Below, piece by piece: positions 14,698 to 22,385 of a stretch of 40,774 nt of DNA (the first letter of the stretch is position 1; the number at the start of each line of letters is the position of its first letter). The notes under the pieces were generated by a model that had not been told where the DNA came from, ran no database searches, and saw only the letters and a program-made list of their open reading frames with translations. Source of the stretch: an uncultured Lachnoclostridium sp. (GTDB lineage Bacteria > Bacillota > Clostridia > Lachnospirales > Lachnospiraceae); the NCBI GenBank assembly GCA_902464595.1, contig CABQJX010000008.1, positions 1-40,774 of the forward strand, written 5' to 3'. A program made the translations under genes and the position numbers.

Positions 14698-15609
14698 ATG
14701 GATTTGGAATTTAAGCCTGTAACGGCTGAAGATATAGAGAGGCTCCGTCCTTTTTACGGGCTGCGGCCTAATAAGACATGCGACAGCGTATTTTTGGACA
14801 GCTTCCTCTGGAAAGAGTATTATCATGTTCAGTGTGCAGTCAGCGAAGGAAGGGCTGTCCAGTGGCTGATGGAAAAAGATGGGATATTTTCTTCTGCTAT
14901 GCCTCTATGCAGGGAGGAAGATCTTCCCTATTTTTTCCAGCAAATAGTAGACTATTTCCATAGGGAACTTCACAAGCCTTTTTTCATTTATCTGGCAGAC
15001 GAGGAAGCGATACAGTATCTGAAGCTGGATCCGGAACGCTTTTTGGTAGAGGAACAGGAGGATTTAAAGGATTATCTCTATGATGGGGAGGAACTTCGCA
15101 CCCTTCCGGGAAGAAAGTTTGTAAAAAAGAGGAATCACCTGAACAATTTTCTTCGGGAGTATGAGGGGCGTTATGAATACCGGGCTCTTTGCTGTTCCGA
15201 CCGGGATGATGTATGGCGTTTTATGGAAAAATGGAGCAGGCGGAAAGAGGAGATGGGGGCCATGGAGGTGTCTCTGGACAATGAAGTGATGGGGATCCAT
15301 GAGATATTGAAAAATTGTTCCAGCCTCGGCGTGCGCATGGCCGGTGTCTATATAGATGGCAATTTGGAGGCATTTACCATTGGCACTCTTAATGAGTTGG
15401 AAAATATGGCAGTGATCCATATTGAAAAGGCCAATCCGGAGATACGGGGGCTGTATCAGTTTATCAATCAGCAGTTTTTAATCCACGAGTTCCCCCAGGC
15501 AGCTTTAGTGAACCGGGAGGACGATGTGGGAATGGAAGGCCTGAGAAAGGCGAAAATGAGTTATAATCCCACTGGGTTTGCAAGAAAATATATGGTGAGG
15601 GAACGATGA
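14698..15609 (+). CDS. DUF2156 domain protein
   Basis: The 303-residue protein has the DUF2156 fold, two GNAT-like halves related to the C-terminal domain of phosphatidylglycerol lysyltransferases (MprF). Characteristic segments are the N-terminal TAEDIERLRPF, FVKKRNHLNNFLREY (about 141-155) and the late ANPEIRGLYQFINQQF with NREDDVGMEGLRKAK. MprF proteins use such a domain to transfer an aminoacyl group from tRNA to a lipid, but this protein lacks the membrane part, so its acceptor is unknown. It overlaps the next gene, a GNAT acetyltransferase, by 4 bp (ATGA), so the two are probably translated together. Confidence 0.85.
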   Translation: MDLEFKPVTAEDIERLRPFYGLRPNKTCDSVFLDSFLWKEYYHVQCAVSEGRAVQWLMEKDGIFSSAMPLCREEDLPYFFQQIVDYFHRELHKPFFIYLADEEAIQYLKLDPERFLVEEQEDLKDYLYDGEELRTLPGRKFVKKRNHLNNFLREYEGRYEYRALCCSDRDDVWRFMEKWSRRKEEMGAMEVSLDNEVMGIHEILKNCSSLGVRMAGVYIDGNLEAFTIGTLNELENMAVIHIEKANPEIRGLYQFINQQFLIHEFPQAALVNREDDVGMEGLRKAKMSYNPTGFARKYMVRER

Positions 15610-16757
15610 TCCGATATTTGAAAAATGAAGAATTTTTCTCCTGCCGCCCTCTGTGGCAGGAGGCATTTCCTGAGGATTCCAGGGAATTTTTGGAATATTA
15701 TTTTAATAAGAAAATAAAAAACAGCCGTATTCTGGTGAAGGAAGATGAGGAGGGCCGCGTGATCACAATGGCCCATTTAAATCCTTATCGGGTGAATGTG
15801 GGGAAAAAGCTGTGGAAGTTAGATTATATCGTGGGAGTAGCTACGGCGAAGGACTGCCGCCATCAGGGGCATATGCGTGATGTACTCATCCATATGCTGA
15901 CGGATATGAATAAAGAAAAAAAGCCGTTCTGCTATCTTATGCCAGCTTCCCCATCGATCTATACCCCCTTTGGATTCCGTTACATATTTGACCAGCCCCG
16001 GTGGAAAATGAGCCCTATAGGAGAGCGTACTCTGACACGGCGTGTGTATTCCGCAGAAGGAAAGGAGCGTTTGTTTCTGGCTGCCTGGCTGAACCGATGG
16101 CTGGCAGCGCGGTTTCAGGTTTATGCGGTGAGAGATCTGGAATACATGGGCCTGCTTCAGGAAGAATTGGAGAGTGAGGCTGGAAGCTTGTATGGCTGGT
16201 ACGACGAGCAGGATGTTTTAAAAGCTGTTCAGGCTGTTTGGGGGCTGAAAAAGAAGGAACAGCGCTTTCTCTACAGCAGCCAGGAGCTTTGGGTAGAGCC
16301 GGAGGACAAAAACCGCTTTCTGCGCCCCGCTATTATGGCCCGCATCACAGATGTCCAGTCATTTATGGAGGCGATTGTGCTGAGAAGTGACTGTCCCTGC
16401 CATGGTATGGACGTGATGCTATACATCAGGGATTCGCTGATTCCGGCTCAGAATGGCCTGTGGCGCTGGCGCTTGAATCGAAATGGATCTTCCCTGACAA
16501 AGCAGGAATCCGGATTGGCCCGGAGGTTTGAGGAAAAGACGGAAGGGGAGAAGGTAAAGGCCGCTTCCATAGAGGAGGAAGTGCCTTATTCCGGTACTTT
16601 GGACTCCACGGAGGTTTTGGAGATCACCATTGAGGATCTGGCTTCCTGGCTTTTTGGATATATGAGACTGGAGGATCGGGAAGATGAGGATAAGCCTCCT
16701 TTCTGGTGTTCTTATATACAGCCTCTTGAGGGCGTATTTTTGGATGAAGTGGTGTAG
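15606..16757 (+). CDS. GNAT family N-acetyltransferase (Eis-like)
   Basis: This 383-residue protein has an N-terminal GNAT domain with the acetyl-CoA binding segment VGVATAKDCRHQGHMRDVLI at about 77-97. YLMPASPSIYTPFGFRYI follows, typical of Eis-like enzymes, and there is a long C-terminal part (about 200-383) of the SCP2-like kind. Eis family members acetylate amines, including aminoglycosides or peptides; the substrate here is unknown. The N-terminal FXXXXPLWQEAFPED is a usual clostridial start for this group. It overlaps DUF2156 by 4 bp, and 87 bp later comes a sirtuin. Confidence 0.84.
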   Translation: MIRYLKNEEFFSCRPLWQEAFPEDSREFLEYYFNKKIKNSRILVKEDEEGRVITMAHLNPYRVNVGKKLWKLDYIVGVATAKDCRHQGHMRDVLIHMLTDMNKEKKPFCYLMPASPSIYTPFGFRYIFDQPRWKMSPIGERTLTRRVYSAEGKERLFLAAWLNRWLAARFQVYAVRDLEYMGLLQEELESEAGSLYGWYDEQDVLKAVQAVWGLKKKEQRFLYSSQELWVEPEDKNRFLRPAIMARITDVQSFMEAIVLRSDCPCHGMDVMLYIRDSLIPAQNGLWRWRLNRNGSSLTKQESGLARRFEEKTEGEKVKAASIEEEVPYSGTLDSTEVLEITIEDLASWLFGYMRLEDREDEDKPPFWCSYIQPLEGVFLDEVV

Positions 16758-16844
16758 AGACGATCAAATCGTTTTCTATTTGACTTGTCAGAAACCAATT
16801 TACAGCGGAAAATGGATACATGGAGAGGAAAAGAGGGGATCAGG

Positions 16845-17573
16845 GTGAAAGAAACATGGGAAAGGCTGAGGGAATGGATCGGTGAAAGCGATCATATTGT
16901 GTTTTTCGGAGGCGCAGGGGTGTCCACGGAGAGCGGCATCCCGGATTTCAGAAGTGTTGACGGGCTTTATAACCAGCAGTACCAATATCCGCCGGAAACC
17001 ATCATCAGCCACAGCTTTTATATGCGCAGTACAGAGGAATTTTATCGGTTTTATAAAGACAGGATGATTTTTCCAGATGCAAAACCCAATGAGGCCCACA
17101 AAGCCCTGGCAAGGCTGGAGGCCCAGGGAAAGCTGAAAGCAGTGATCACTCAGAATATAGACGGGCTTCACCAAATGGCAGGGAGCCGGGAAGTTTTAGA
17201 GCTTCATGGATCGATACACCGGAATTACTGTACCCGCTGCAATCAGTTTTACGGGTTGGAGAAGATCAGGACGAGCCAGGGCGTTCCCCGCTGCAGCTGC
17301 GGCGGCGTGATCAAACCAGATGTGGTTTTATATGAAGAAGGGCTGGACAGCAATATCCTGCGCCGTTCTGTGGAATATATAGAGCATGCGGATATGCTCA
17401 TTGTGGGGGGAACGTCTCTGGTGGTATACCCGGCGGCGGGACTGATTGATTATTACAGAGGCAATAAGCTGGTTCTCATCAATAAGGGAGCAACTGCCAA
17501 AGATCCCCAGGCAGACCTGGTGATCAGCGATGCCATTGGAGAGGTGCTGAAGGCGGTAATAGATGAGGATTGA
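16845..17573 (+). CDS. cobB: Sir2 family NAD-dependent protein deacetylase
   Basis: From GTG 16845 the protein has 242 residues, the usual size for bacterial sirtuins. It removes acetyl (or other acyl) groups from lysines, consuming NAD. Visible are the NAD motifs GGAGVSTESGIPDFRS (22-37) and TQNIDGLH (102-109), the catalytic His121 in ELHGSIH, and a zinc site of C129, C132, C150 and C152. GAGGGG eight bases upstream favours the GTG; ATG 16812 and TTG 16785 in the same frame are alternatives that would add 11 or 20 residues. It follows an acetyltransferase gene and precedes an aldo-keto reductase with about 39 bp between. Confidence 0.93.
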   Translation: MKETWERLREWIGESDHIVFFGGAGVSTESGIPDFRSVDGLYNQQYQYPPETIISHSFYMRSTEEFYRFYKDRMIFPDAKPNEAHKALARLEAQGKLKAVITQNIDGLHQMAGSREVLELHGSIHRNYCTRCNQFYGLEKIRTSQGVPRCSCGGVIKPDVVLYEEGLDSNILRRSVEYIEHADMLIVGGTSLVVYPAAGLIDYYRGNKLVLINKGATAKDPQADLVISDAIGEVLKAVIDED

Positions 17574-17612
17574 AGCAGGAGATGAAAGCAAGAGATGAAA
17601 GGCGGTAGAATA

Positions 17613-18602
17613 ATGTATCAGGCAGCAAAAGACCGGTATGAGGCAATGGAATACAGGAGAAGCGGAAGAAGCGGTATACAGCTTCCGGCGGTTTCCCTGG
17701 GGTTATGGCAGAATTTTGGGCTGGAAAAGCCTTTGGATCAGCAGAGAGAGATTCTTTGCCGGGCCTTTGATCTGGGAATCACTCATTTCGATCTGGCAAA
17801 TAACTATGGGTATCCGGCTGTGGGAATGGCAGAGGAAAATTTCGGAAAAATATTAAAATCAGACCTGGCTTCTTATCGGGACGAGCTGTTTATCTCCACA
17901 AAGGCAGGCTTTGAAAACTGGCCTGGCCCTTATGGAAACTGGGGTTCCAGAAAATATTTGACCGCCAGCCTGGATGCCAGCCTAAAGCGGATGGGGTTAG
18001 AGTATGTGGATGTATTTTATCATCACCGTCCCGATCCGGAAACGCCATTGGAGGAGACGATGGAGGCTCTGTCGGATCTGGTGCGGCGGGGAAAGGCTCT
18101 TTATGTGGGAATCTCCAACTATCAGCCGGTTCAGGCGGCCAGGGCCATCTCCATTTTAAAGGAAAATAAGACACCCTGTCTTCTTCACCAGCCCCGCTAT
18201 AATATGTTGGAGCGCTGGGCGGAGGACGAGCTGTTTGATCTTCTGAGAGAAGAAGGGGTAGGCTGTATCTGTTTTAGCCCCTTGGCTCAGGGCGCTCTTA
18301 CCGATCGGTATTTAAAGGGGATCCCTGAGGGCTCCAGAGCTTCCAGGCAGGGAACCACGGTAGCCTCCCGTTATCTGTCCTCAAAGAATCTGGAAAAGAT
18401 AGGAAAATTAAATAGCCTGGCAGAACAGAGAGGACAGTCCCTGGCACAGATGGCGCTGACCTGGATCCTTCGCAGACCAGAGGTTACCTCTGTGCTGATC
18501 GGAGCCAGCAGCAAAGCCCAGCTGGAGGCGAATGTTGAGGCAGTCCGCCAGCCTAAGCTGTCAAAAGAGGAACTGGAAGCCATTGACCGGATATTGGCAT
18601 AA
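17613..18602 (+). CDS. Aldo/keto reductase (YghZ-like)
   Basis: This 329-residue protein is an NADPH-dependent aldo-keto reductase of the YghZ/KCNAB-beta type. The catalytic tetrad appears as D60, Y65, K97 and H137, and the barrel ends with the cofactor segment TSVLIGASSKAQLEANV. YghZ of E. coli reduces L-glyceraldehyde 3-phosphate and methylglyoxal. I chose ATG 17613 because AAAGGCGG lies nine bases upstream; an ATG at 17595 would add six residues. The gene follows the sirtuin on the same strand closely enough to be co-transcribed. Confidence 0.88.
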   Translation: MYQAAKDRYEAMEYRRSGRSGIQLPAVSLGLWQNFGLEKPLDQQREILCRAFDLGITHFDLANNYGYPAVGMAEENFGKILKSDLASYRDELFISTKAGFENWPGPYGNWGSRKYLTASLDASLKRMGLEYVDVFYHHRPDPETPLEETMEALSDLVRRGKALYVGISNYQPVQAARAISILKENKTPCLLHQPRYNMLERWAEDELFDLLREEGVGCICFSPLAQGALTDRYLKGIPEGSRASRQGTTVASRYLSSKNLEKIGKLNSLAEQRGQSLAQMALTWILRRPEVTSVLIGASSKAQLEANVEAVRQPKLSKEELEAIDRILA

Positions 18603-18650
18603 CCGTTCCTATGGACGAGAGATTTTGTGCTGTGAGCAATACCATAATGT

Positions 18651-18672
18651 GCAGCATCAGTAATGATGCTGC
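18651..18672 (+). repeat. Hairpin with GTAA loop
   Basis: GCAGCATCA and TGATGCTGC form a perfect 9-bp stem closed by GTAA, a GNRA-type tetraloop. There is no T-run after it, so it is not a standard terminator. It lies between the aldo-keto reductase and DUF951 and could stabilise or process the transcript. Confidence 0.5.
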
Positions 18673-18722
18673 CCTGATTGAAATGGGGTGGGGAAGCCTC
18701 AGAAAGGAAACGGAATAACGGA

Positions 18723-18944
18723 ATGAACGAGAAGCTCAATTATGAGGTAGGCGACATTGTCACGCTGAAAAAGGCCCATCCCTGCGGCAGCAGCCGGTGG
18801 GAGATCCTGCGGGTAGGAGCGGATTTCCGGCTGAAATGCATGGGATGCGGACATCAGATCATGACTGCCCGCCGCCTGGTGGAGAAAAATACGCGGAACC
18901 TAGAAAAAAAGATACAGATTGCCCCCGAAGGACAAGAAGAATAG
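18723..18944 (+). CDS. DUF951 family protein
   Basis: The 73-residue product matches DUF951: YEVGDIVTLKKAHPCGS, then RVGADFRLKCMGCGHQIM, with cysteines 21, 39 and 42 that may bind metal. The family is small and basic and widespread in Firmicutes, with no proven role; its conserved position near rpsF suggests a link to nucleic acid or translation. ATG 18723, behind AGGAAACGG, is chosen over an ATG 45 bases upstream because the family begins here. Confidence 0.88.
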   Translation: MNEKLNYEVGDIVTLKKAHPCGSSRWEILRVGADFRLKCMGCGHQIMTARRLVEKNTRNLEKKIQIAPEGQEE

Positions 18945-18992
18945 GAAAGCAGCCCAAAAGCGGATAAAAAGCAAAAAACAGCGAAAAACCGC

Positions 18993-19021
18993 TTGCAATA
19001 TGAAGAAAGATTTGCTAAAAT
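18993..19021 (+). promoter_or_regulatory. Promoter of the rpsF-ssb-rpsR operon
   Basis: TTGCAA (18993-18998) and TAAAAT (19016-19021) are separated by 17 bp, 77 bp ahead of rpsF. Confidence 0.7.
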
Positions 19022-19042
19022 AAAAACTCGTGACATATTATA

Positions 19043-19086
19043 TCCTTGCTCCTGCAGCTGAAGGCAGGGGCCAGAGACCACAAGGA
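19043..19086 (+). promoter_or_regulatory. Possible S6/S18 autoregulatory leader structure
   Basis: TCCTTG (19043-19048) can pair with CAAGGA (19081-19086), enclosing an inner stem CCTGC/GCAGG (19051-19055 and 19064-19068). The outer stem covers part of the AAGGAGG ribosome site of rpsF. In many bacteria the S6:S18 complex represses rpsF by binding a leader hairpin. I do not see the expected CCG bulge clearly, so the match to that motif is unproven. Confidence 0.4.
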
Positions 19087-19097
19087 GGTAAAACAAG

Positions 19098-19385
19098 ATG
19101 AACAAGTATGAATTAACCGTTGTTCTGAATGTGAAGCTGGAAGACGAGCAGCGTGCAGCAGCAATCGAAAAGGTAAAGGGTTACATCACCCGTTTCGGCG
19201 GCACTGTAACAAATGTAGATGAATGGGGCAAGAAGAGACTTGCTTATGAAATTCAGAAGATGCACGAAGCTTACTACTACTTCATCCAGTTCGAGTCTGA
19301 TTCTGTATGCCCGAATGAAGTAGAAGCTCACGTTCGTATTATGGAACCAGTGATCAGATACTTATGCGTTAAGGCAGAGGCATAA
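19098..19385 (+). CDS. rpsF: 30S ribosomal protein S6
   Basis: The 95-residue protein is ribosomal protein S6, which binds the central domain of 16S rRNA as a pair with S18. It starts MNKYELTVVLNVKLEDEQR and has the GGTVTNVDEWGKKRLAYEI and YYYFIQFE segments of the family at full length. AAGGAGG precedes the start. It is first in the classic rpsF-ssb-rpsR order, 47 bp ahead of ssb. Confidence 0.98.
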   Translation: MNKYELTVVLNVKLEDEQRAAAIEKVKGYITRFGGTVTNVDEWGKKRLAYEIQKMHEAYYYFIQFESDSVCPNEVEAHVRIMEPVIRYLCVKAEA

Positions 19386-19432
19386 GACATACCCACACCG
19401 CTTACAGCGGAGAGAAAAGGAAGTGTGACCAT

Positions 19433-19894
19433 ATGAACCGAGTTATCTTAATGGGAAGATTGACAAGAGATCCTGAGGTCAGGTATTCACAGGGAGAACG
19501 TTCCATGGCCATCGCCAGATACACCTTAGCGGTGGACAGGCGCGGCCGTAGGAGCCAGGACAGCTCAGGAGAGCAGTCCGCAGACTTTATTCCCTGCGTA
19601 GCCTTTGACCGTGCAGCCGAATTTGCAGAGAAGTATTTCCGTCAGGGGATGCGGGTTCTGGTATCCGGCCGAATCCAGACAGGTAGCTATGTGAATAAAG
19701 ATGGTCAGAAAGTATACACCACCGAGGTCATTTTGGATGATCAGGAATTCGCAGACAGTAAGGGCGCGTCTGCTGATATGGGCGGCTATGGACAGTCCGC
19801 TCCCTCTCAGAGACCTGCTCCTACCAGTGCGATTGGTGATGGGTTTATGAACATTCCTGACGGAGTGGAGGACGAAGGCCTTCCCTTCAACTAG
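19433..19894 (+). CDS. ssb: Single-stranded DNA-binding protein
   Basis: This 153-residue SSB has the OB fold at about 1-105, with MNRVILMGRLTRDPEVRYS at the start and FIPCVAFDRAAEFAEKYFRQG in the middle. A flexible linker and the acidic C-terminal tip EDEGLPFN follow; this is the docking tail that recruits replication and repair proteins. The position between rpsF and rpsR is standard for Firmicutes. GGAAGTG serves as ribosome site. Confidence 0.97.
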   Translation: MNRVILMGRLTRDPEVRYSQGERSMAIARYTLAVDRRGRRSQDSSGEQSADFIPCVAFDRAAEFAEKYFRQGMRVLVSGRIQTGSYVNKDGQKVYTTEVILDDQEFADSKGASADMGGYGQSAPSQRPAPTSAIGDGFMNIPDGVEDEGLPFN

Positions 19895-19931
19895 GATGTT
19901 CCACTGTTAATAATAAAGGAGGACAACACCA

Positions 19932-20201
19932 ATGGCATTTAATAAAACAGACAGACCAGATGGCGCTAAGATGAGAAGACCAGGCGGAATGCGCAGAAGA
20001 AAAAAAGTTTGTGTATTCTGTGGCGATAAGAATGGCGTAATTGATTACAAGGATGTAAACAAGTTAAAGAGATACGTATCTGAGAGAGGTAAGATCCTTC
20101 CTCGCCGTATCACTGGCAACTGCGCAAAGCATCAGAGAGCTTTGACTGTAGCGATCAAGAGAGCTCGTCACATCGCTCTGATGCCTTATACATGTGAATA
20201 A
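19932..20201 (+). CDS. rpsR: 30S ribosomal protein S18
   Basis: The 89-residue product is S18, the partner of S6 in the small subunit platform. It has the KKVCVFCGDKNGVIDYKDVNKLKRY core and the ILPRRITGNCAKHQRALTVAIKRARHIALMPY tail in two conserved blocks. Two cysteines of the CVFC motif are present, the zinc-binding form. AAGGAGG lies ahead of the start, and a terminator follows 13 bases after the stop. Confidence 0.98.
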   Translation: MAFNKTDRPDGAKMRRPGGMRRRKKVCVFCGDKNGVIDYKDVNKLKRYVSERGKILPRRITGNCAKHQRALTVAIKRARHIALMPYTCE

Positions 20202-20213
20202 TTTTGACATGGG

Positions 20214-20250
20214 AAAGTCCTGGAAATCTAGTATTTCCGGGGCTTTTTTT
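20214..20250 (+). terminator. Rho-independent terminator of rpsF-ssb-rpsR
   Basis: AAGTCCTGGAAAT pairs with ATTTCCGGGGCTT (two G-T pairs), with a CTAGT loop and seven T's at 20244-20250. Confidence 0.9.
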
Positions 20251-20259
20251 CGTTTTTTG

Positions 20260-20312
20260 TACTCAAATGTTTATTAGGGCGCACACCTTTTTACTCAAAT
20301 ATTTACTCAAAT
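20260..20312 (+). repeat. Three copies of TACTCAAAT
   Basis: Identical 9-mers start at 20260, 20292 and 20304. The last two are in a TTTACTCAAAT direct array. They sit in the non-coding stretch between the converging rpsR and nanA genes. Short direct repeats of this kind are found at recombinase binding sites, but no recombinase gene is nearby. Confidence 0.55.
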
Positions 20313-20368
20313 CTCTGGATAAAAAAGAAGAGACCGAGCTATTTGGAACGCAGCGATCCGAATGTTAG

Positions 20369-20403
20369 AAAAAAGGCCAGGCAAGGTAGAGCACCCTGCC
20401 TGG
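20369..20403 (-). terminator. Rho-independent terminator of nanA
   Basis: Read on the minus strand, CCAGGCA (20403-20397) pairs with TGCCTGG (20383-20377) and is followed by a T-run (complement of the A-run at 20369-20374). It lies about 75 bp past the nanA stop. Confidence 0.8.
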
Positions 20404-20476
20404 TTTCAGGTATGTGATCGATTGCGCTCAGAGAAATATGGACAGAGCTTGTCTTTGAGATGTGTAGGCCTGTGTC

Positions 20477-21394
20477 TTACCAATTCTTTACCGTATCGAT
20501 GGCTTCCTTTATATCATGGTAGAGCTGAACCAGCTTCGGGTCCTCCAGAGGAACAGGAAGGAATGGCAGCCTTGGATCGCCCATAGGACAGCCGTCCAGA
20601 GAGATGATGCCTTTTACAGCACCGTGCATGGACGGGAAGGAGCACAGGCGGTAGATGAGAGGAGTAATGATAGCCTGGACATCATGGGCCTTCTCCCAGT
20701 CGCCGCGGGCAATGAGCTCGTCGATCTTCATGTACAGCTCCGGCATTGCGCCATAGGTTCCGCCGATCCCGGCGTCCGCCCCCATAATGCGTCCGGCCAC
20801 ATATTGTTCATCGGGGCCGTTGAATACAATGAAATCCTTACCGCCGGCCAGCTTAAAGCGAAGGATGTCCTGAGCTGGGTCGGAAGAACATTTTACGCCT
20901 GCAACCCGGTCATTTTCCAGCATGCGGTGAAAGAGAGGCATAGAAAGGTTAAAGCCGGTCAGCTGAGGGATATTGTAGATGAAGAAGGGGAGATCCGCAG
21001 CCTTGGTGATTTCGGTCCAGTGGCGGTACACGCTCTCATCTCCCAGGCGGTAGTAGACACATGGAACTGCGGAGGTGGCATCCGCACCTATTTTTTCTGC
21101 ATGGGCAGCCAGCTCGCAGGAGTGGCGGGTGTCTGCGCAGCCTACATGGACGATGATGTTCATATCGCCGCCTACCTCATTGACAACAGTTTCTGCCACC
21201 AGCTTCCTTTCCTCGCTGTCCAACAGAAATCCTTCCCCGGTGCTGCCGCATACATACATCTGCTTAACGCCTTTGGCGCAGAAGTAGCGGGAAACAGCCT
21301 TTACTGCCTGAACATCAACGCTTCCGTCGGCCTGAAAAGGTGTGTTGAGCGCAACCGTTATGTGTTTGAATTTGTTGATATCATACTTGGACAT
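20477..21394 (-). CDS. nanA: N-acetylneuraminate lyase
   Basis: This 305-residue class I aldolase of the DapA/NanA family splits sialic acid into N-acetylmannosamine and pyruvate. It shows GSTGEG (50-55), the catalytic tyrosine Y140 in FFIYNIPQLTG and the Schiff-base lysine K168 in GVKCSS. The YNIP form with GSTGEG and the neighbouring nanE and nanK favour the sialic acid lyase over dihydrodipicolinate synthase. It is transcribed away from nanE, with a shared regulatory gap of 285 bp, and has its own terminator. GCGAGG precedes the start on the minus strand. Confidence 0.93.
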   Translation of the reverse strand: MSKYDINKFKHITVALNTPFQADGSVDVQAVKAVSRYFCAKGVKQMYVCGSTGEGFLLDSEERKLVAETVVNEVGGDMNIIVHVGCADTRHSCELAAHAEKIGADATSAVPCVYYRLGDESVYRHWTEITKAADLPFFIYNIPQLTGFNLSMPLFHRMLENDRVAGVKCSSDPAQDILRFKLAGGKDFIVFNGPDEQYVAGRIMGADAGIGGTYGAMPELYMKIDELIARGDWEKAHDVQAIITPLIYRLCSFPSMHGAVKGIISLDGCPMGDPRLPFLPVPLEDPKLVQLYHDIKEAIDTVKNW

Positions 21395-21445
21395 GGTATT
21401 ACCTCGCCTTCCGATTGATTATAAAATAGCATAGTTTCTACGCTC

Positions 21446-21474
21446 ATCATATCATCTAAAATAGAAGAAATCAA
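21446..21474 (-). promoter_or_regulatory. Promoter of nanA
   Basis: On the minus strand TTGATT (21474-21469) and TATGAT (21451-21446) are separated by 17 bp. In the leader, AGCATAG-TTT-CTACGCT (21428-21444) is an inverted repeat with 6 of 7 pairs that could be a regulator site. Confidence 0.65.
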
Positions 21475-21509
21475 CAAAAATAAATTTTTTTTTTGCTTAT
21501 ATTTTACGA

Positions 21510-21538
21510 TTGAAAATAATTTTTAACCATGTTATAGT
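21510..21538 (+). promoter_or_regulatory. Promoter of nanE and the operon behind it
   Basis: TTGAAA (21510-21515) and TATAGT (21533-21538) are separated by 17 bp. The predicted start site falls near 21545, immediately before the palindrome. Confidence 0.7.
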
Positions 21539-21548
21539 TAAACTTAAG

Positions 21549-21572
21549 TTATCTTATTTTAAAATTAGATAA
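21549..21572 (+). promoter_or_regulatory. 24-bp palindrome, candidate RpiR/NanR operator
   Basis: TTATCT (21549-21554) mirrors AGATAA (21567-21572), and the centre ATTTTAAAAT is itself a perfect palindrome. Only the two bases between arm and centre fail to match. It covers about +4 to +28 of the nanE transcript, where a bound repressor would block RNA polymerase. Confidence 0.6.
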
Positions 21573-21679
21573 GAAAAGCAGAATAGCAGAATAAGTTCAA
21601 GCCGGTTCAGATGTGGCGGAATATGGGGAATAGGGACGGCAGTCTCTTGAAAACATGAACAAGATCGGAGGAAATCGTT

Positions 21680-22372
21680 ATGGATCAGAAAAACAAAGAA
21701 ATTCTGGAGCAGATCAAGGGAGGGCTGATCGTATCCTGCCAGGCTCTTCCGGAGGAGCCTCTTCACAGCTCCTACATTATGTCCCGGATGGCTTATGCAG
21801 CCAGCTTGGGGGGCGCTGTGGGCATACGGGCGAACACAGTGGCAGATATTGAGGCGATTAAGCAGACGGTGGATCTTCCTATTATTGGAATTATCAAGGA
21901 GGTTTACGGGGATTGTAATGTATACATTACGCCTACCATGAAAGAGGTGAAGGCGCTCATGGAGTGCGGTGTGTCCATTATTGCCCTGGATGCCACCAAC
22001 CGTATGCGTCCAGATGGAAAAACACTGGATGAATTTTTCGCAGAAGTAAGAAATTTATATCCGGATCAGCTGTTTATGGCAGACTGTTCCAGCTACGAGG
22101 AGGGGATCCATGCAGCTGAGATTGGCTTTGATCTGGTAGGAACCACTATGAATGGATATACAGATTATACAAAGGATTCCAAACTTCCCAATATTGAACT
22201 GATGGGGCGTCTCTCCAGAGACTGTGGAAAGCCTGTGATCGCCGAGGGCGGCATCTGGCTTCCTGAGCAGCTGAAGGGAGCTCTTCAGGCAGGGGTGTGG
22301 GCTGCTGTGATCGGAGGGGCGATTACCCGTCCTATGGAGATCACAAAGCGGTTTGTCGCTGCGATCCAGTAG
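21680..22372 (+). CDS. nanE: N-acetylmannosamine-6-phosphate 2-epimerase
   Basis: This 230-residue TIM-barrel enzyme converts ManNAc-6-phosphate to GlcNAc-6-phosphate, the third step of sialic acid breakdown. Family blocks are GLIVSCQALPEEPLHSS, IGIIKEVYGD, IALDAT (about 102-107), MADCSSYEEG, GTTMNGYT and AEGGIW. GATCGGAGG precedes the start. It is followed closely by nanK and lies first in the nanE-nanK-rpiR run. Confidence 0.96.
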   Translation: MDQKNKEILEQIKGGLIVSCQALPEEPLHSSYIMSRMAYAASLGGAVGIRANTVADIEAIKQTVDLPIIGIIKEVYGDCNVYITPTMKEVKALMECGVSIIALDATNRMRPDGKTLDEFFAEVRNLYPDQLFMADCSSYEEGIHAAEIGFDLVGTTMNGYTDYTKDSKLPNIELMGRLSRDCGKPVIAEGGIWLPEQLKGALQAGVWAAVIGGAITRPMEITKRFVAAIQ

Positions 22373-22385
22373 GCGGAGGCAGGCT

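Larger units (their letters stand above)
21395..21679. other. Divergent nanA/nanE control region
   Basis: The 285-bp AT-rich gap holds no gene. It contains one promoter for each direction and a 24-bp palindrome at the start site of the nanE transcript. Confidence 0.7.

Noticed and set aside
20260..20312. Prophage or integrative element boundary
   Set aside because: There is no integrase, excisionase or tRNA duplication near the repeats, so only the repeats themselves are reported.
20516..21418. A 300-codon open frame on the plus strand, antisense to nanA
   Set aside because: It is the mirror of a well-supported nanA gene, has no ribosome site, and its translation has no family character. 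Long antisense frames are common opposite this codon usage.
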